Positions 48,135 to 60,604 of a stretch of DNA of 64,000 nt are shown here, piece by piece. Below the pieces are notes generated by a model. The model ran no database searches. It was not told the origin of the DNA and saw only the letters and a list, made by a program, of their open reading frames with translations. The DNA lies in NCBI GenBank assembly GCA_027943335.1, contig BSBK01006431.1, forward strand, positions 498,501-562,500, given 5' to 3'. Each line of letters begins with the position of its first letter. Position 1 is the stretch's first letter. A program made the position numbers and the translations under genes. This stretch comes from Chamaecyparis obtusa (taxonomy: Eukaryota > Streptophyta > Pinopsida > Cupressales > Cupressaceae).

Positions 48135-49376
48135 TGTTGGAAATATAAATGGGAAAGTAATACTGAGAGGGGGGGGGTTGAATCAGATATTACCTTCTTT
48201 TATCCTTTTAATCTGATAAAACTTTATGCATGACATAAACAAAACTTGATCATTGTAAGCAACAAAACATATAAAGCAGTATACATGAAATCACTCATAA
48301 CACCATGATTTTGGTAACCCAGAAACCCTTGAAAGGTAAAAATGGGGTGAGGATGACACCCACAAATCTTCACTACTGCAGTAATAAGTTTTGCTTGTTA
48401 AGGCTTACAAAATGTGATCAATTCATGATCTACCTTGTGAAAGGTCTACTCTGTCAAAAGCTAAAAGACTTATATAGTCTACCTTGTTAAAGGATTTGTA
48501 AACTTACAATAAAGTAAGCACTCGGTAAAGAGATTTACATAAAGTCTGTTAAGACTACTCGGTTAAGAGATTTACCCTAATACACTAGTCAAAATGTCTC
48601 AGTACCTGATCTTTCGGTTTGCACTTGTATGCAGATTACAGATATCCTATTTACTTTATATTTTGATCTCTTCTATCTAATATTTCTTGATTTTGTCCTT
48701 TCACAGCTTAGCTCGGTCACTGGAGTCTGTCTGAATACTTAACTATTCTGAATATATCTCTCTGATCATTCTTATACTCATTTGATCTCAGTATCTCTTA
48801 TCTCTCTGATTCACACACACTTCTATTGGTTTAGATCTTTCCCTTATATAATAACAAAAACATTTTACTATTTCAAGATCTACGATTTAGATTTATTTCA
48901 ATTGCCACCTAAACTATACATTTTTCTGATTGGCTCTAGGTTTTACATAGGGATCAATGATAATAAAATGGATGTGTAATTACCTCCATAATTACCTCAA
49001 TAGACAAAATACAAAACATCATTATCACCAAAAATTGTTTACCTCGATCATTGTGCCATAGCAAACTTGTATGTCATTCCTGGCTAACTCGGCAAAGGTT
49101 ATTCTTGGCACTCGACATTAACTATACTCGGCATCGGTTAAAATTCTCTGTGACTCGGTAATCATTGATATATGTAACTCATCAACAACTATACTCAACA
49201 TATTACAAACACATAGTGACCATGACTTTAATCGGCAGTACTACTGCTCAGTAAGTATACAATATATAACTCGGCCTTTACAAAATGACTTGATCGCAGT
49301 GATGACCGACCATCATTGCCTAAGTATATGACTAAGTGTGAAACACTAGTGGTCAAAAAAACTATAGAGATCTACA
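48135..49376 (-). repeat. 5' LTR of the non-autonomous element
   Basis: 1242 bp, starting TGTTGGAAATATAAATGGG and ending GAGATCTACA, directly next to the PBS. It pairs with 44096-45344. Confidence 0.93.
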
Positions 49377-49471
49377 AGTATAGAGCATACAAAAATAAAC
49401 ATAGCAAAGCAAATAGGAAGGCAAGGAACTGGCAGCACTCTCCAACCTTCTACTCACAGGATCCCAGAATG

Positions 49472-51351
49472 CTATTTTCCAGTCCATAAGCACTTCAGTA
49501 GTAGAATATCGACCCACTCCTCATTGAGGAAACTGAAGAGCTCATGATTTCTTTTGACAGCTTCCGTATCCTCCATGGCCTTCTCATTATGGAGATAAAA
49601 AGTAGTGGCAGAGGTGTGCATAACCTTAAGAGCAAATTTACTCACATCTTTTAACTGTCTGTTAGTGGTTTCCAGGTCCTTAGTGAGATTCAAGACCGTG
49701 CTTTCCATGGTATCAACCTCGAATTTAATTTTTCCCATAAAGCCGCTAGCAGAGTTCCCTTTGTTCTCATTAGGGTCCTTCTTGTTCACCTCTTCCGCAA
49801 CCACCATAGTTTGGGTAGCTCCCTCAGGCTTAATTTCCACCTTGATAGTATCATTGTCTGGGCTCTCTTTGCTAGGGGAGCCAAAAAAACCTTCTTCTTG
49901 AATAGAAACCTCCTCCTTAAATATGAGCTCTCTAATGGCTCTTTTAGCTTGTTCTTTAACAAGGCAGGTAGAGCAGTGAGTAGAAGTAGGTGGGGGCTCA
50001 AAAGCAAGGCCACAATCTAGGTTAATCACAATCTTTTTCTGCTTCTTGAGAGGAGGAAGGGGGTCATCTCCCGAGTTAAGGGAATGCTTTAGACAGCTGG
50101 GAGTGGACTGAGTTTCAATAGATAAAGGGCTAGAAGTAGGGGTCGCCTCATCCTTAGACTCAGTGGGGGTGGGGATACCCTGGTTAAGGGAAACCGAGGG
50201 CGACGTGGGATGATGGGAGGTATGCAAAACTTGTGGAGGTGGAGCAGGGCAAAGAGCACAGTGAAAGTTATGAAGGAAAAGGATGAGACCCTGGTGAAGA
50301 TAAATAGGGCTTTTGCCGAGGGAAATGGCTTCCTTAACAGTCTTCACATTAGCTTCTAACGAATGCAGTAGGAAGAAAGGAAAAGAGATTAACAACTTGT
50401 GATGGAAATGATTTAGGAAGGGGAGGTGATAGTTATAAAATGTACCAAATTGGCCCTCCAGAGTAAAGTACTTCATCATGAGCTTACATATTTTTGGCCA
50501 AAAATCTAGGGGCTCTATAACAATGTAGCCACCATTTATCAGAGTGGGGGTGGAGCCATCCTTGAAGAATTGTGTGAATTCCATCTTCACTTGGGTTTTA
50601 GCCATCTTCTTCCACTTCCTACTAGTTGTAGGCATGCTCGTAGCCTGCCCAATAACCTCTTCATTGCTTGGAAGCTAATGCCATTGATGTTGACTTTCCT
50701 ATCATTCTAGGTCTTGGCAACCTGTCTGGAAATCATTTCATCATGGCCTTGGAGGTGCTCCATGAATGACATAATACCTCCCTCATAGAAGAAGTACATG
50801 ACCATGGAATCCAAGGCGAATTCATCCTCAATCTAGTCTGGTTTGATTCTTTTTCTATCCCCACCCATAATCTTCCAAAAAGGCCATTTGTAGAGAAAAC
50901 CAGGAACCAGAGAGAAGCCCAAGAGAAGAATACTTTCACCAGCCTCATTTCTTCGAAGAAATCCACAGCTCAGATAATGAAAGCTAAAAAGAAAGCCGGA
51001 CAGGGGTTTAGAAGTCATGTTAGTAAGCAAGGAGCGATTCATTCTTTTATTGTCTTTGATTTTGCAAATCTTAGCCATGAGTGCCACCATGGTTAAAACG
51101 TGAGAAGTACCCATTAACCCACACTTAAAATAATAATTACCCTATGAAAAATCCATGTCGTATCTTTCGCTAGCCTCCAAAATTTTATTTCCCAAAGCCC
51201 AATTGAAATAATGATTGTTTTTAGAAGCCCAGTTCGTAGCCAGCAGCCACATCAGCCATGTCATGCCAATTTTGTACTTAGAATTACGCCCCCAGTAATC
51301 CATGTGGTAGAAAAAAAATACTTTAAAGTTGTCATAAGGATGCCCTGGCAC
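49472..51351 (-). pseudogene. ORF-X copy 2, unknown protein downstream of LINE RNase H (broken)
   Basis: Homolog of the protein at 9945-12360. The first part runs in the same frame as the LINE RNase H upstream, separated by about 100 bp with three stops (51453-51352). It contains GHPYDNFKVFFFYH, then MSFMEHLQGHDEM and VNINGISFQAM, then a frameshift near 50630. The second part (50635-49472, 387 residues, intact) starts with FTQFFKDG, goes through LNHFHHKLL and HQGLILFLHNF, a Pro/Ser/Thr-rich linker with a basic patch (PLKKQKK), and ends in a helical region (TMESTVLNLTKDLETTNRQLKD). Function is unknown. It is the last ORF before the LINE 3' UTR. Confidence 0.65.
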
Positions 51352-51453
51352 CCACCCTGATCATAAGGCATCCCACCCAAGCTTTCTTTTTTAAACATCA
51401 TGAGTTTGAAAATCAATTTCTCTCATTTCCTTCCTTGGCAGGTCTTGAGTGTT

Positions 51454-52161
51454 CTAGGGAAGCTGACCAACAACTCTCCAACATCTAAGCCCTTCCAGCT
51501 GCAGTCTAGTAGCAACCATGGCGTCAGCCACTGCATTTCCTTCTCTATAGATGTGTGTCATGGTGACCCTCTGCAACCTATCCATAATGCCCCAAATATC
51601 TTTCAAAATGTTGTCCACTTTCCATCTAGCATTACCATCACCCCTGGAGGCATCAATTATGACTTTGGAGTCACCTTCCACTTCAATGTTGGTGCAGCCA
51701 ATGGACACAGCCATTTTCAATCCCCAGAGGAGAGCCATGCCTTCCACCTAGTTGATAGTGTGGTTTTGGAGGGGACTAGCATAGGCTGCCAATAAGCAGC
51801 CATTGTGATCATGAATGACACCCCCACTAGCTTGTAGCAGATTATGAACCGACCCATCAAAATTCAACTTATGCTAGGCCGCACAGGGGGGAGTCCAGAT
51901 AGTATCCTTGCGAGCAACAATTTTGGAGCCATCAAACTTGGCGAACCCCTTGTCCACACCCCAATTCATAGAAATTTTGTGATCCCAGGTAGAGGGTGGA
52001 AAACTGGGTGTCTTCCAGTGGGCGACTAGTAAGTTTTCCTGAAGTAATTTCAGCCCAACTTGAAACACCACCGTGCTATTCAACTGAATATCTCTAAATA
52101 TCCTGTTATTGCATTCCTTCCATAGGGACCAGCAAAAGATAGGTAGCACTTGGTTCCACAA
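51454..52161 (-). pseudogene. LINE ORF2 C-terminus: RNase H (RVT_3 type)
   Basis: NFDGS (about 51865), EGMALLWGLK (51740), VEGDSKVIID (51680) and GNAVADAMV (51510) give the four acidic residues of plant LINE-associated RNase H. Two stops fall between the first Asp and the Glu (near 51873 and 51748). It would degrade the RNA template after target-primed reverse transcription. Confidence 0.85.
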
Positions 52162-52191
52162 GATCTTTATCTGAGAGTGATGTGAGGGAGA

Positions 52192-52742
52192 TCACCAGTT
52201 ATGGAAAAGATCACCTATATCTTTATTAGGAGTCCACAGGATGCCAAGGAGAGATAAATTTTTTTGCCACACCTTAGTCACATATTCATAGTGAATAAAT
52301 AAGGGGTTTATGCTTTCCTCTTCTTTCTTGCATAAGCAACACCTATTGGCCAGATTAAACCCCCTCTTAGTTAGGTTGTCTAGAGTAAGAATTTTCCCAT
52401 GTAGCACTGTCCACTAAAAAAAGTTGACCTTAGGGATGAGCTGTGGTTGCCACACCTTTTTCCAGTAGGTAGTATCAACAAGAGCCATTGTAAGTTGATT
52501 GTAGTAGATTTGATAGTGAAACCACCATGGAGGGTATTGCACCAAAGAAGTCTATTAGGTCTGTCGAAGATGGGGATGCAGATAGAATGGATAAGGGTAA
52601 TAAGGCTAGTAGCCAAATTGAGGAGGTCAGGTCTGTCCCTCAGGAAAGGGGTAATATCAATCCATCTGCCATTTGTTATGAAATTGGAGGCCATGCTGCC
52701 CACTCCCAGGGTGAGAGTGTTTCTTAATTGGGAGAAATGCAT
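52192..52742 (-). pseudogene. LINE ORF2 zinc-binding reverse transcriptase tail (zf-RVT)
   Basis: LHGGFTIKSTT and then CCLCKKEEESINPLFIHYEYV match the zf-RVT region that follows RT in plant LINEs. A frameshift separates the two pieces near 52400. Confidence 0.7.
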
Positions 52743-53199
52743 GGTAGCAATAATATGATCAGGAAGCCAAGGATCCTCCCAAAACCTTATGTCTCTGCCA
52801 TTACCTAATTGCCAAAGAGTTCATTTCTCCAGAATACATTTGTTTTTGAGGATATTATTCCAGATTTTGGAGCCTCTCGGATGCCTCTATTCCATGAAGA
52901 GCTTATAGAAGCATCCCCCACCAAGGTATTTAGCCTCCTTGATTTTGTACCAATCAGCAGAACACACAACCATTTTCTAGGACAACTTGGAAAGCAGGGC
53001 TTTGTTGGGGTTGTTAATTCTTCTCAGTCCAAGGCCCCCCATATGTTTAGACTATAGAATTTCTCCCAGCTAACCAAAGGAAATCTTCTTTTTTCTTCAG
53101 TTCCCGACCACAGGAAGGTGTGCTGAATCTTTTCTAACTTGTTAGCAATGACACTAGAAATTTTGAAAATGGAAAGGAAATAAATAGGAATTCCTTGAA

Positions 53200-54360
53200 G
53201 AGAAGCAGGAAGAATTTGGAGCTTACCAGCGTTGCTAAGAGGTTTACCTTTCCATCTAGCCGGCTTCCTTTGAGTTCACTCAAGGATGGAATTACAAAAC
53301 TCATTCTTCACATCTTTGACTATAAGAGGGAGCCTGAGGTAAGTCATGGGAATAAAATCAGCCTGGCAGCCCAGAATCTTGAGGATCTTAGATTGGAGCA
53401 TCAGCTTAGTATTAAAGAAGTATATTATGCTTTTATGATAATTTATATGTTGTCTCAAAGTAGTAACATAACTATCAAGCATATGTTTCCACTCTTTGGC
53501 TTCAAGGACTGAGGAGGTACTTAAGAAGAATGTGTCATCCACAAACTGTAGCAAGACTTCAGGGGGAAGGCTGGAAGCAAGTTTGATTCCCTCAATTTTT
53601 TGAAGCTATGCCAGGTGCATCATGTTACAACCCAGAACCTTAGCAAGAAGAATAAAAAGATAGGGGGATAGAGGATCCCCTTGGTGAAGACCCTTAGCAG
53701 GGGAAAATTTTGTACCTGATTTGTCATTGAACAGCACAAAGAATTTGACAGTTTTAGTGCAAGCTTTAATCAAAGTTAAGAAGTATTAAGAGAACCCAAA
53801 GGAGGCAAGGACCTTATAGAGGAAGCTCCAATTAACTTTATCATATGCTTTAGAGATGTCGAGTAGAAGAGCCATACCAGTAGCCTTGCTATGAAAAATA
53901 GAGTGCGAGATTTCATGGGTAGTAATGGCAGCGTCCAAAATTTTCCTACTAGGGACAAACCCTTTTTGGTTAGGATTAATAACTTTATTAATAAGGGGTT
54001 TGATTCTGCTAACCATAATCTTAGAGAAGATTTTATATAGGGTGTTACAGAGGCTGATGGGTCTAAAGTCATCCATAGTTTTAGGCTTGACACATTTTGG
54101 CATCAGGGCAATGAAAGTGTCATTGAGTTGTTTAAGAATTTTCTTAGTTCTAAAAAAATCCCTGGCAGCATGTGTCACATCATACCCCACAATGTCCCAA
54201 GATTCTTGAAGCAAGGCCAGCGGGAAGCCATCAGGGCCAGGGGCTTTGAAGGATTTCATGGAGAACACAGCATTACAAACTTCTTCATCAGTGACTCTAG
54301 ATAGTAAGGAGTTGTTGTCTCTATCGTGATCACCTTTAGAAATATAGAGATAAGCTAGTT
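53200..54360 (-). pseudogene. LINE ORF2 reverse transcriptase (broken)
   Basis: The RT motifs are in order: KAPGPDGFPLALLQ, FRPISLCNTLYKI, QKGFVPSRKILD, ALLLDISKAYDKVNW, HQGDPLSPYLF and the catalytic box FVDD at about 53535 (usually Y/F-A-D-D). The longest open parts are 54268-53786 and 53554-53276, with a stop near 53786 and one near 53600. It would copy LINE RNA at the nicked target. Confidence 0.92.
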
Positions 54361-55617
54361 TTGAAGGGTTTCAAAATTACCAGTATTCACACATGCAAAG
54401 GAGTTGACAAAGTAGTCTGTAGCTAAATTTTCCAGCAAGGTAGGGTCTAAGATCCCATTCTCGCTACCATCCTTTAGAGTACTGAGAGTGTTCTGTCTCC
54501 TGTGCTTGCAGGCAAATTGGTGGAAGAAAGAAGTGTTCCTATCTCCCTCTTTAAGCCACAACACTCCGGACTTCTGCTTCCAAAAAATTTCCTTGTTAGC
54601 CAGAGGAGCTTTCCAGTCTTTCCTAACCTCTTCCTCCTCATTGAGTAAGTCTGGTGAAAAATTCCCAGTAGCCATTGGCCCTTGGAGGTTTCCGAATTTC
54701 TCATTCAAAGATTTCTTTTTATGAAATATATCACCAAAGGTGGTTTTACTCCAACCTTTAACAACTCCCTTGATGATCTTCAGTTTAGAGGCCACTCTAA
54801 ACATAGCAGAACTCTTAATCGGATTGGACCACCATTGCTGAACCCTGTCCTTGAAGTTGGGGTGTGAAGTCTACATAATTTCATATCTGAAAGGGGCAGG
54901 GTAGGTGTGCTTCCCATCCATCCATTTGAGCAGTAGAGGATTATGATCAGAGGTGATTCTAGGGAGGACAATGAGAGAGAAAAAGGAACCAAGGTCCCAA
55001 GTAGATGAAATTAAGACCCTATCAAGCCATACCTGAATCAGGTGGCTTCCCTTCCTATTGTTGGTCTAGGTGAAGGGATGTCCTTTAAGATCAACATCCT
55101 GAAGACCATTCAAACTAACAAAGTTGGACATGTCCCCCATACTTTTAGTAAAATCCACTATACCTCCACATTTTTTAGACGGTTAAAGAGGAGAGTTGAA
55201 GTCCCCTGCCACCAAAAAATTAGAGCCCTGAAGGAGGCAAAAAGAGGATGAAAGCTCCTCCCAAACAACCTTTCTACCCTAATAGGAATTAGGGGCATAA
55301 ACATTATAACAGTGCTAGGTAGCTGTCGGAGAGGTGAACGAAACAACAAGATGGTGGTGGGAGAAACTGAGGGCATCCCCCTACACTCTTGAAGGGTTCC
55401 AAAGGGTAGCAATCCCCCCAGAAGCCCCACACACCTCAAAATAAAAGAACATGGCTCCAGGCCATAGCCACCCCACAAGAGAATTAAAGTTACCATAGGT
55501 CATTTTGAATTCTTGAATAAGGAGAATGTCAACTTTATAATTAACAACATATTGCTTAACAACAAGTTGTTTTTGCGGGTTGTTTAAACCCCTAATATTC
55601 CAAGAGAAAACAATCAT
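54361..55617 (-). pseudogene. LINE ORF2 endonuclease (AP type) and linker
   Basis: Begins at the ATG at 55617 with VFSWNIRGLNNP, the hallmark start of L1-type endonucleases. It continues with LLIQEFKM (Glu of the active site), YNVYAPNS, AGDFNSP and SDHNPLL near the end of the domain (about 54925). The linker towards RT is open for 149 residues (54804-54355). Stops lie at 55381, near 55320, near 55195 and near 54870. It nicks target DNA to prime reverse transcription. Removing the Copia insertion places the ORF1 stop over this start (ATGA). Confidence 0.9.
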
Positions 55618-55632
55618 TTCTTACCTTTGGGA

Positions 55633-57129
55633 TGTTAATATGATTTAGAACAATAGAGAGGGCGGGTGAATCAGTTGTTCTCAGGTCCTGATGTATAAAA
55701 CAATCTCATAAACTTATCCTTAAATCAGATCCAAAACCAAAACAAACTCGGTCATCACTGATTCAATAATAGAAACATCTAACAATGCAATCCACTACCT
55801 AGCTATAAATTAACTTGCAAAACATAGTAATGTTCAGATCTAAACATTCACACAAGTATAAACACCAGGAATTATAGTGGAAACCCAATTTGGGAAAAAC
55901 CACTTTGTAACATGCTACTATTATTTTCACTCTTCTGAAGTGAGCTCGGTAAAAAGCCAACCCTATCAAAGGTTCCAATACACACTGTCAAATGTGACCT
56001 GGTTAAAGGATTTCAATCACCCTGTTAAAAGTGAGCCTAGTCATAGGACTTACATACACTCTATTAGAATGCAACCTTGTTCAAAGGATTTAACATATGA
56101 CTATTAGGTCAACCTCTGTTAAAAGCATTTTGACTGTTACAATGGTTAGAAAGTAGCAGTAGTATTATCTGAAAAATATACAACTCACTTTGCAAATATT
56201 AGATCCAATTTCGTACACTAATGCTGGTTTACTGACATTGAAACTTTTCCATTTCCATCTCTAATCTACTTGAAACTTTTCTTCAAGCAATCACCACACT
56301 TCTCCTTTAGCCTTTTCTACTTATTTAGTCAATAAAACTTTTCTCTTCCAGCATTCTATGTTCACCATGTACATACATATCACAATGTTCAGGTTCCCTT
56401 ATATTTTCCTCAATTAGGTTAACTCATCTTTTGCTGCTCAATCTTATTTATAGATCTTAGGGTTAGGTCAGATTCATTGAATCCTTCCCGCTTTATGTTC
56501 TTCGTCTCCTTTTCTAGAATAATCTCAAATCTCTTAATATATTTACAATAAAACATTTTACAATGCATTTAATGCTTCCAAACAATCAATAAATAAAGTC
56601 AACACATTTTACATAATCCAAGAATTCAATAATGTCGGCTCCAAAATTAAATTCTCTTCAAATATAAAATTGTTGATGCTCGGTCAATACTATGATTGTT
56701 CACTCGGTCTTCATGTAGAACGCTCGGTCAATACTAAAACTGTTTCCTCGGTTTGCACTGTCTTCCTCAGCAATTTACTGATGCTTGGTCGACACTATAA
56801 TTTTTCTTGGCATATACTAACTCAGTCGACACTAACATCACTCGGCTTAAACATGATTTTTCCATTCTTTGCTTGGTTAAGCCTACCAGTTTAGTCTTTA
56901 GTCTTACTAAGATAAACAATGCATTATCTCATCATAGTGCAACATAGTCAAGTACACTTTGTAGTATCAAGATATCTCAACCTTTCCCTAGGTGCTATTT
57001 TTACCAACCTTGCTTAGCCCTTTAGCAACACTCAAATAGATATAGTACTTTCCTAAGTAGCAACATTCTTACCAATTAAGGTTTGACATCAATGACAATA
57101 CAATAATTATTTCAATTCAGTTTCCAACA
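55633..57129 (-). repeat. 3' LTR of Copia copy B
   Basis: 1497 bp, pairs with 61997-63493. A CTCGG-rich stretch lies at about 56680-56870, in U3 by position. Confidence 0.95.
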
Positions 57130-57627
57130 ATCTCCCTCTTTGGCATTGATGGCAACACCATATGATATCATTTGAATAACACATGGATTACCAACCAATC
57201 CAAAATATTATTTGTCCATCATAAACTTATTTATAATATCGTTAGCTTCATTTTGATTCAGAATCCTGTAAGCCTCACTCCTGTAACCGTCAGAAGTATT
57301 TAGATCTCCCTTTATCCTGATTCTTCATTTCAATTCATCATCCTCTTTCATTTTAGTATCATGTGTTATCATATCTCATGTGTTATCATGTCAATACATT
57401 CTCCCTCTTTGATAAAAATGCCAAAGCAACAACTAAAACATACATCCATTAGATGTAGATAATATTTGTTCAGCTCTGTGTTTCTCCCTCTGTCATCTTG
57501 CTTATGACTGATTCATTATCTTTGCTTCTCTTCACAACTCTAGGCCAACCCTAAAGTGTGACAATCTTCTGCATCAATATGTCAAATGTTCTGCTATAGC
57601 ACATTTGATGCAGTGCTCCTAGGTTGT
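57130..57627 (-). other. Copia 3' untranslated spacer and PPT
   Basis: Between the end of the RNase H frame and the 3' LTR. It holds the polypurine tract next to 57129 and a second purine-rich tract (minus strand) near 57400. There is no ORF. Confidence 0.7.
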
Positions 57628-59300
57628 CTAGGTAGCCTCAGTTAGGGGAAGAACCCCTAATTGACTTCTCAAATACTCATGAGCTTCTCTGGGTAAAGCT
57701 TTAGTGAATATGTCTACTAGTTGTTCTTTAATATTCACATATTCCATTCCGACTTCTTTGTCTTGTACTAATTCTCTCAAGTAGAGATACTTGATTGCAA
57801 TGTGCTTGGTCTTAGTGTGAATCACTAGATTCTTAGATATATTGATAGCACTTGTGTTGTCATAGAAAATAACAACAGGTTCAGTGATTTCTTCTTTCAT
57901 GTCTATCAACAATTGTTTTATCCATACCAAGTTTGAACAGTTCACTGCAACAGCAACATACTCGGCCTCGACAGTAGATTGGGAAATGCAATTTGGTTTC
58001 TTGCTTGTCCAGGAGACTAATTTTTGTCCAAGAAAGAAATCTCCACCACTTGTACTCTTTTTGTCATCTACATTTTCCTACCCAATCAGCATCTGTATAA
58101 ACTTGGAGTTAAAATTTGTCATCCTTCTTATAATATAGACCATAGTCAACAGTTCCTTTCAAGTATCCCATAATTCTTTTCACGGCCATCATATGTGTTT
58201 CCTTAGGATTGGCAGAGAATCTTGCCACAATCCCAATAGCTAATGCAATATTTGGTCTGTTGTGTACAACATACTGCAATTTTCTAATCATGGATCTATA
58301 CAGAGTTTGATTCACTTCTGCAGCATCATCATTCTTAGATAACTTTTGTCTAGTAACCATAGGAGTTCCCACTGGTTTAGCATCTTCCATCCCAAAAGTT
58401 TTCAGTATTTTATTAACATACTTAGACTGTGTAATGAAAATTCCATTCTTCCTCTGATATACTTGTAAACCAACAAAGAATTTGATCTCACTAAACATAC
58501 TCATTTGAAATTCAGTTTGCATTTTGTTTGAGAAACTTTTACATAATGCATCTTGTCCACCAAAAATAATGTCATCAACAAATTTTTTTGCCAACAAGAT
58601 ACCTTTACCTTCTTCATCCTTCATGTACAGATTGCTTGTGTCATTTGTTCTTGAAAATCCAATCTGTATCAAGTAGTTGTGCAACCTCTCATACCATGCT
58701 CTAGGTGCTTGCTTCAATCCATACAATGTTTTATTCAATTTTCACACCATGTGTCTTCTGTTTGGATCAATAAAACCTTCTGGTTGTTCTATGTAAACTT
58801 CTTCTAGTATACCATTAAAAAATGCAGACTTGACATCCATTTGATATACCTTGAAATCTTTATAAGTAGCATATGCAAGTAGAGTTCTTACTCCTTCCAA
58901 TCTAGCTACAGGAGAAAATGTCTCCCCATAATCTATTCCTTCTTCTTGTTTGTAGCCTTTGCATACCAGCCTAGCTTTGTTCCTAGTGATTTCACCATTT
59001 TCATTCATCTTATTCTGAAATACCCACTTTGTTCCTATAACATTCTTGTTTTCAGGTCTCGGCACCAAAGTCCAAGTATCATTCTTCTCAATCTGGTCAA
59101 TTTCTTCATTCATTGCTTGTATCCAGTCTTCATTCTGCAATGCTTCTCTAGTTGTCTTTGGTTCAACTTCGCATAATAGACATGTTGGATCCTTAGTCTT
59201 ACTTCTGGTCTAGATTCTAGTATCTTTGTCTCCAATTATCTGTTTAGGCTTATGATGTCTTCTCACATATTTTGCCAAAATAGGTTCAACTGTTCTGTCC
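57628..59300 (-). pseudogene. Copia reverse transcriptase and RNase H (broken)
   Basis: [69 protein letters not shown] and the catalytic FVDDIIFGG (about 58570). TGA interrupts at 58742 (after RRHMV). RNase H starts near 58110 and continues in 57945-57628 with VIFYDNTSAI and KHIAIKYLYLRE. Stops lie near 59213, 58742 and 58109. Together these make element cDNA in the particle. Confidence 0.93.
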
Positions 59301-59452
59301 TCTATTTCATCATGTTCCTCAATAAGATTGTCACATCCAACTTCAGAATGCTCGACAACCTCTTCCTGATACTCAACAACATTTTCTTATAGGTCGACAT
59401 GTTCTTGTTCTCTCTCGACACTGTTTTCCTAATGCTCAACAACTTCTATCTG

Positions 59453-60583
59453 TCACTCAGCATTGCTTACCCGAGACTCGACATCAGGTGCAAGTATGTT
59501 ACTTGCCTCTTCTTCTTCTTCAATGTACACAAAAGATCTATAATCTTCTAGTTCTCTTTTACTGTTAGCTTCATTTCTTTCTGCATACTTATCAATTTTG
59601 ACATTCACACTTTCCACAATTTTGTTAGTGTTAGAGTTCAAACATTTATAAGCTTTACTTTTTGTGGAGTACCCTAGGAATATGCCTTCATCACTCTTAG
59701 CATCAAAATTTCTATTCCTAGTGTCTTTTAATATATAACACTTACTTCCAAAGATTCTAAAGTATTTAACACTCGGTGCATGCCCATGCCATAATTCATA
59801 AGGTATCAGATTTGTACCTTTCTTGATCTGTACCTAGTTAAGAGTGTAGACAACAGTGCTTATAGTTTCTTTCCAATATTTATGTGCCCCATTATTTTCA
59901 ATCATCAATGTTCTTGGGCAATCCAAGATAGATCTGTTTCTCCTTTCTACTATACCATTTTGTGGAGGTGTTCTAGGTCCAAACATCTATCTTGTAATTC
60001 CTCTATCATTGCAAAACAAATTAAATTCATTTGATGTAAATTCTCCGCCTTGGTTAGATCTAAGACATTTCAGGTTCCTACCTGTCTCCTTTTCAACCTT
60101 AGCGAAATATCACTTAAAATATTGAAAAGCTTCAAATTTTTCTTTTAGGAACATCACATGCATCATCCTAGTATGATCATCAACAAATAAGATAAAGTAT
60201 CTAGCACCACAGTAACTTTGTACACCCATAGGTCCACAACGGTTAGTATGAACCAAATCTAAAATGTTTTCAGAAGTAAAGGATTTGATCTTGAAACTTG
60301 ACTTTGTCATTTTTCCTAATTGGCATTCCTTGCACATCACATTCTCAAGTTTCTTCAATCTAGGTAGACCTCTTACCTTTTTCTTCTTACTTATCTCTAC
60401 TAGATTGTCAAAGTTAACATGACACAGCCTTTTATGCCATAACCAAATATCATCAAGTTGTGCAATCAAACATGTTTCTTCAGATAGGTTAAGATAGAAA
60501 AAATTACCTCTAGCCTGATCTCCACTTCCAATCAGTTCTGCAGCAACATTAAATATTTTAGCTTGCTTGTGATGAAATTCCAC
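59453..60583 (-). pseudogene. Copia integrase (broken, active site altered)
   Basis: The N-terminal zinc module (HKRLCHVNFDNL and CKECQLGKM) is at about 60440-60300. The catalytic core follows. The first Asp, in the usual HTD.CGPM motif, reads HTNRCGPM (about 60245), and the second, in RSD.GGEF, reads RSNQGGEF (about 60055). The Glu is kept in QNGIVERRN (about 59960). Stops lie at about 60110, 59986 and 59834. The C-terminal part (59641-59453) is acidic. Both Asp-to-Asn changes are single G-to-A transitions on the coding strand. Confidence 0.85.
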
Positions 60584-60604
60584 TCGGTAACTAGTTTTGT
60601 TAAG

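Larger units (their letters stand above)
44096..49376 (-). mobile_element. Non-autonomous LTR retrotransposon with gag (TR-GAG/LARD-like)
   Basis: 5281 bp, complete. LTRs are 44096-45344 (1249 bp) and 48135-49376 (1242 bp), ending in CTACA. The target duplication AGTAT is at 44091-44095 and 49377-49381. The PBS next to the right LTR reads TGGTATTAGAG (minus strand, 48122-48132), and the PPT AAAGGGGGATAT lies next to the left LTR at about 45345-45356. The interior encodes a gag-like protein and an unknown protein but no protease, integrase or RT, so it depends on another element. It is inserted in the 3' UTR of the LINE. Confidence 0.93.
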
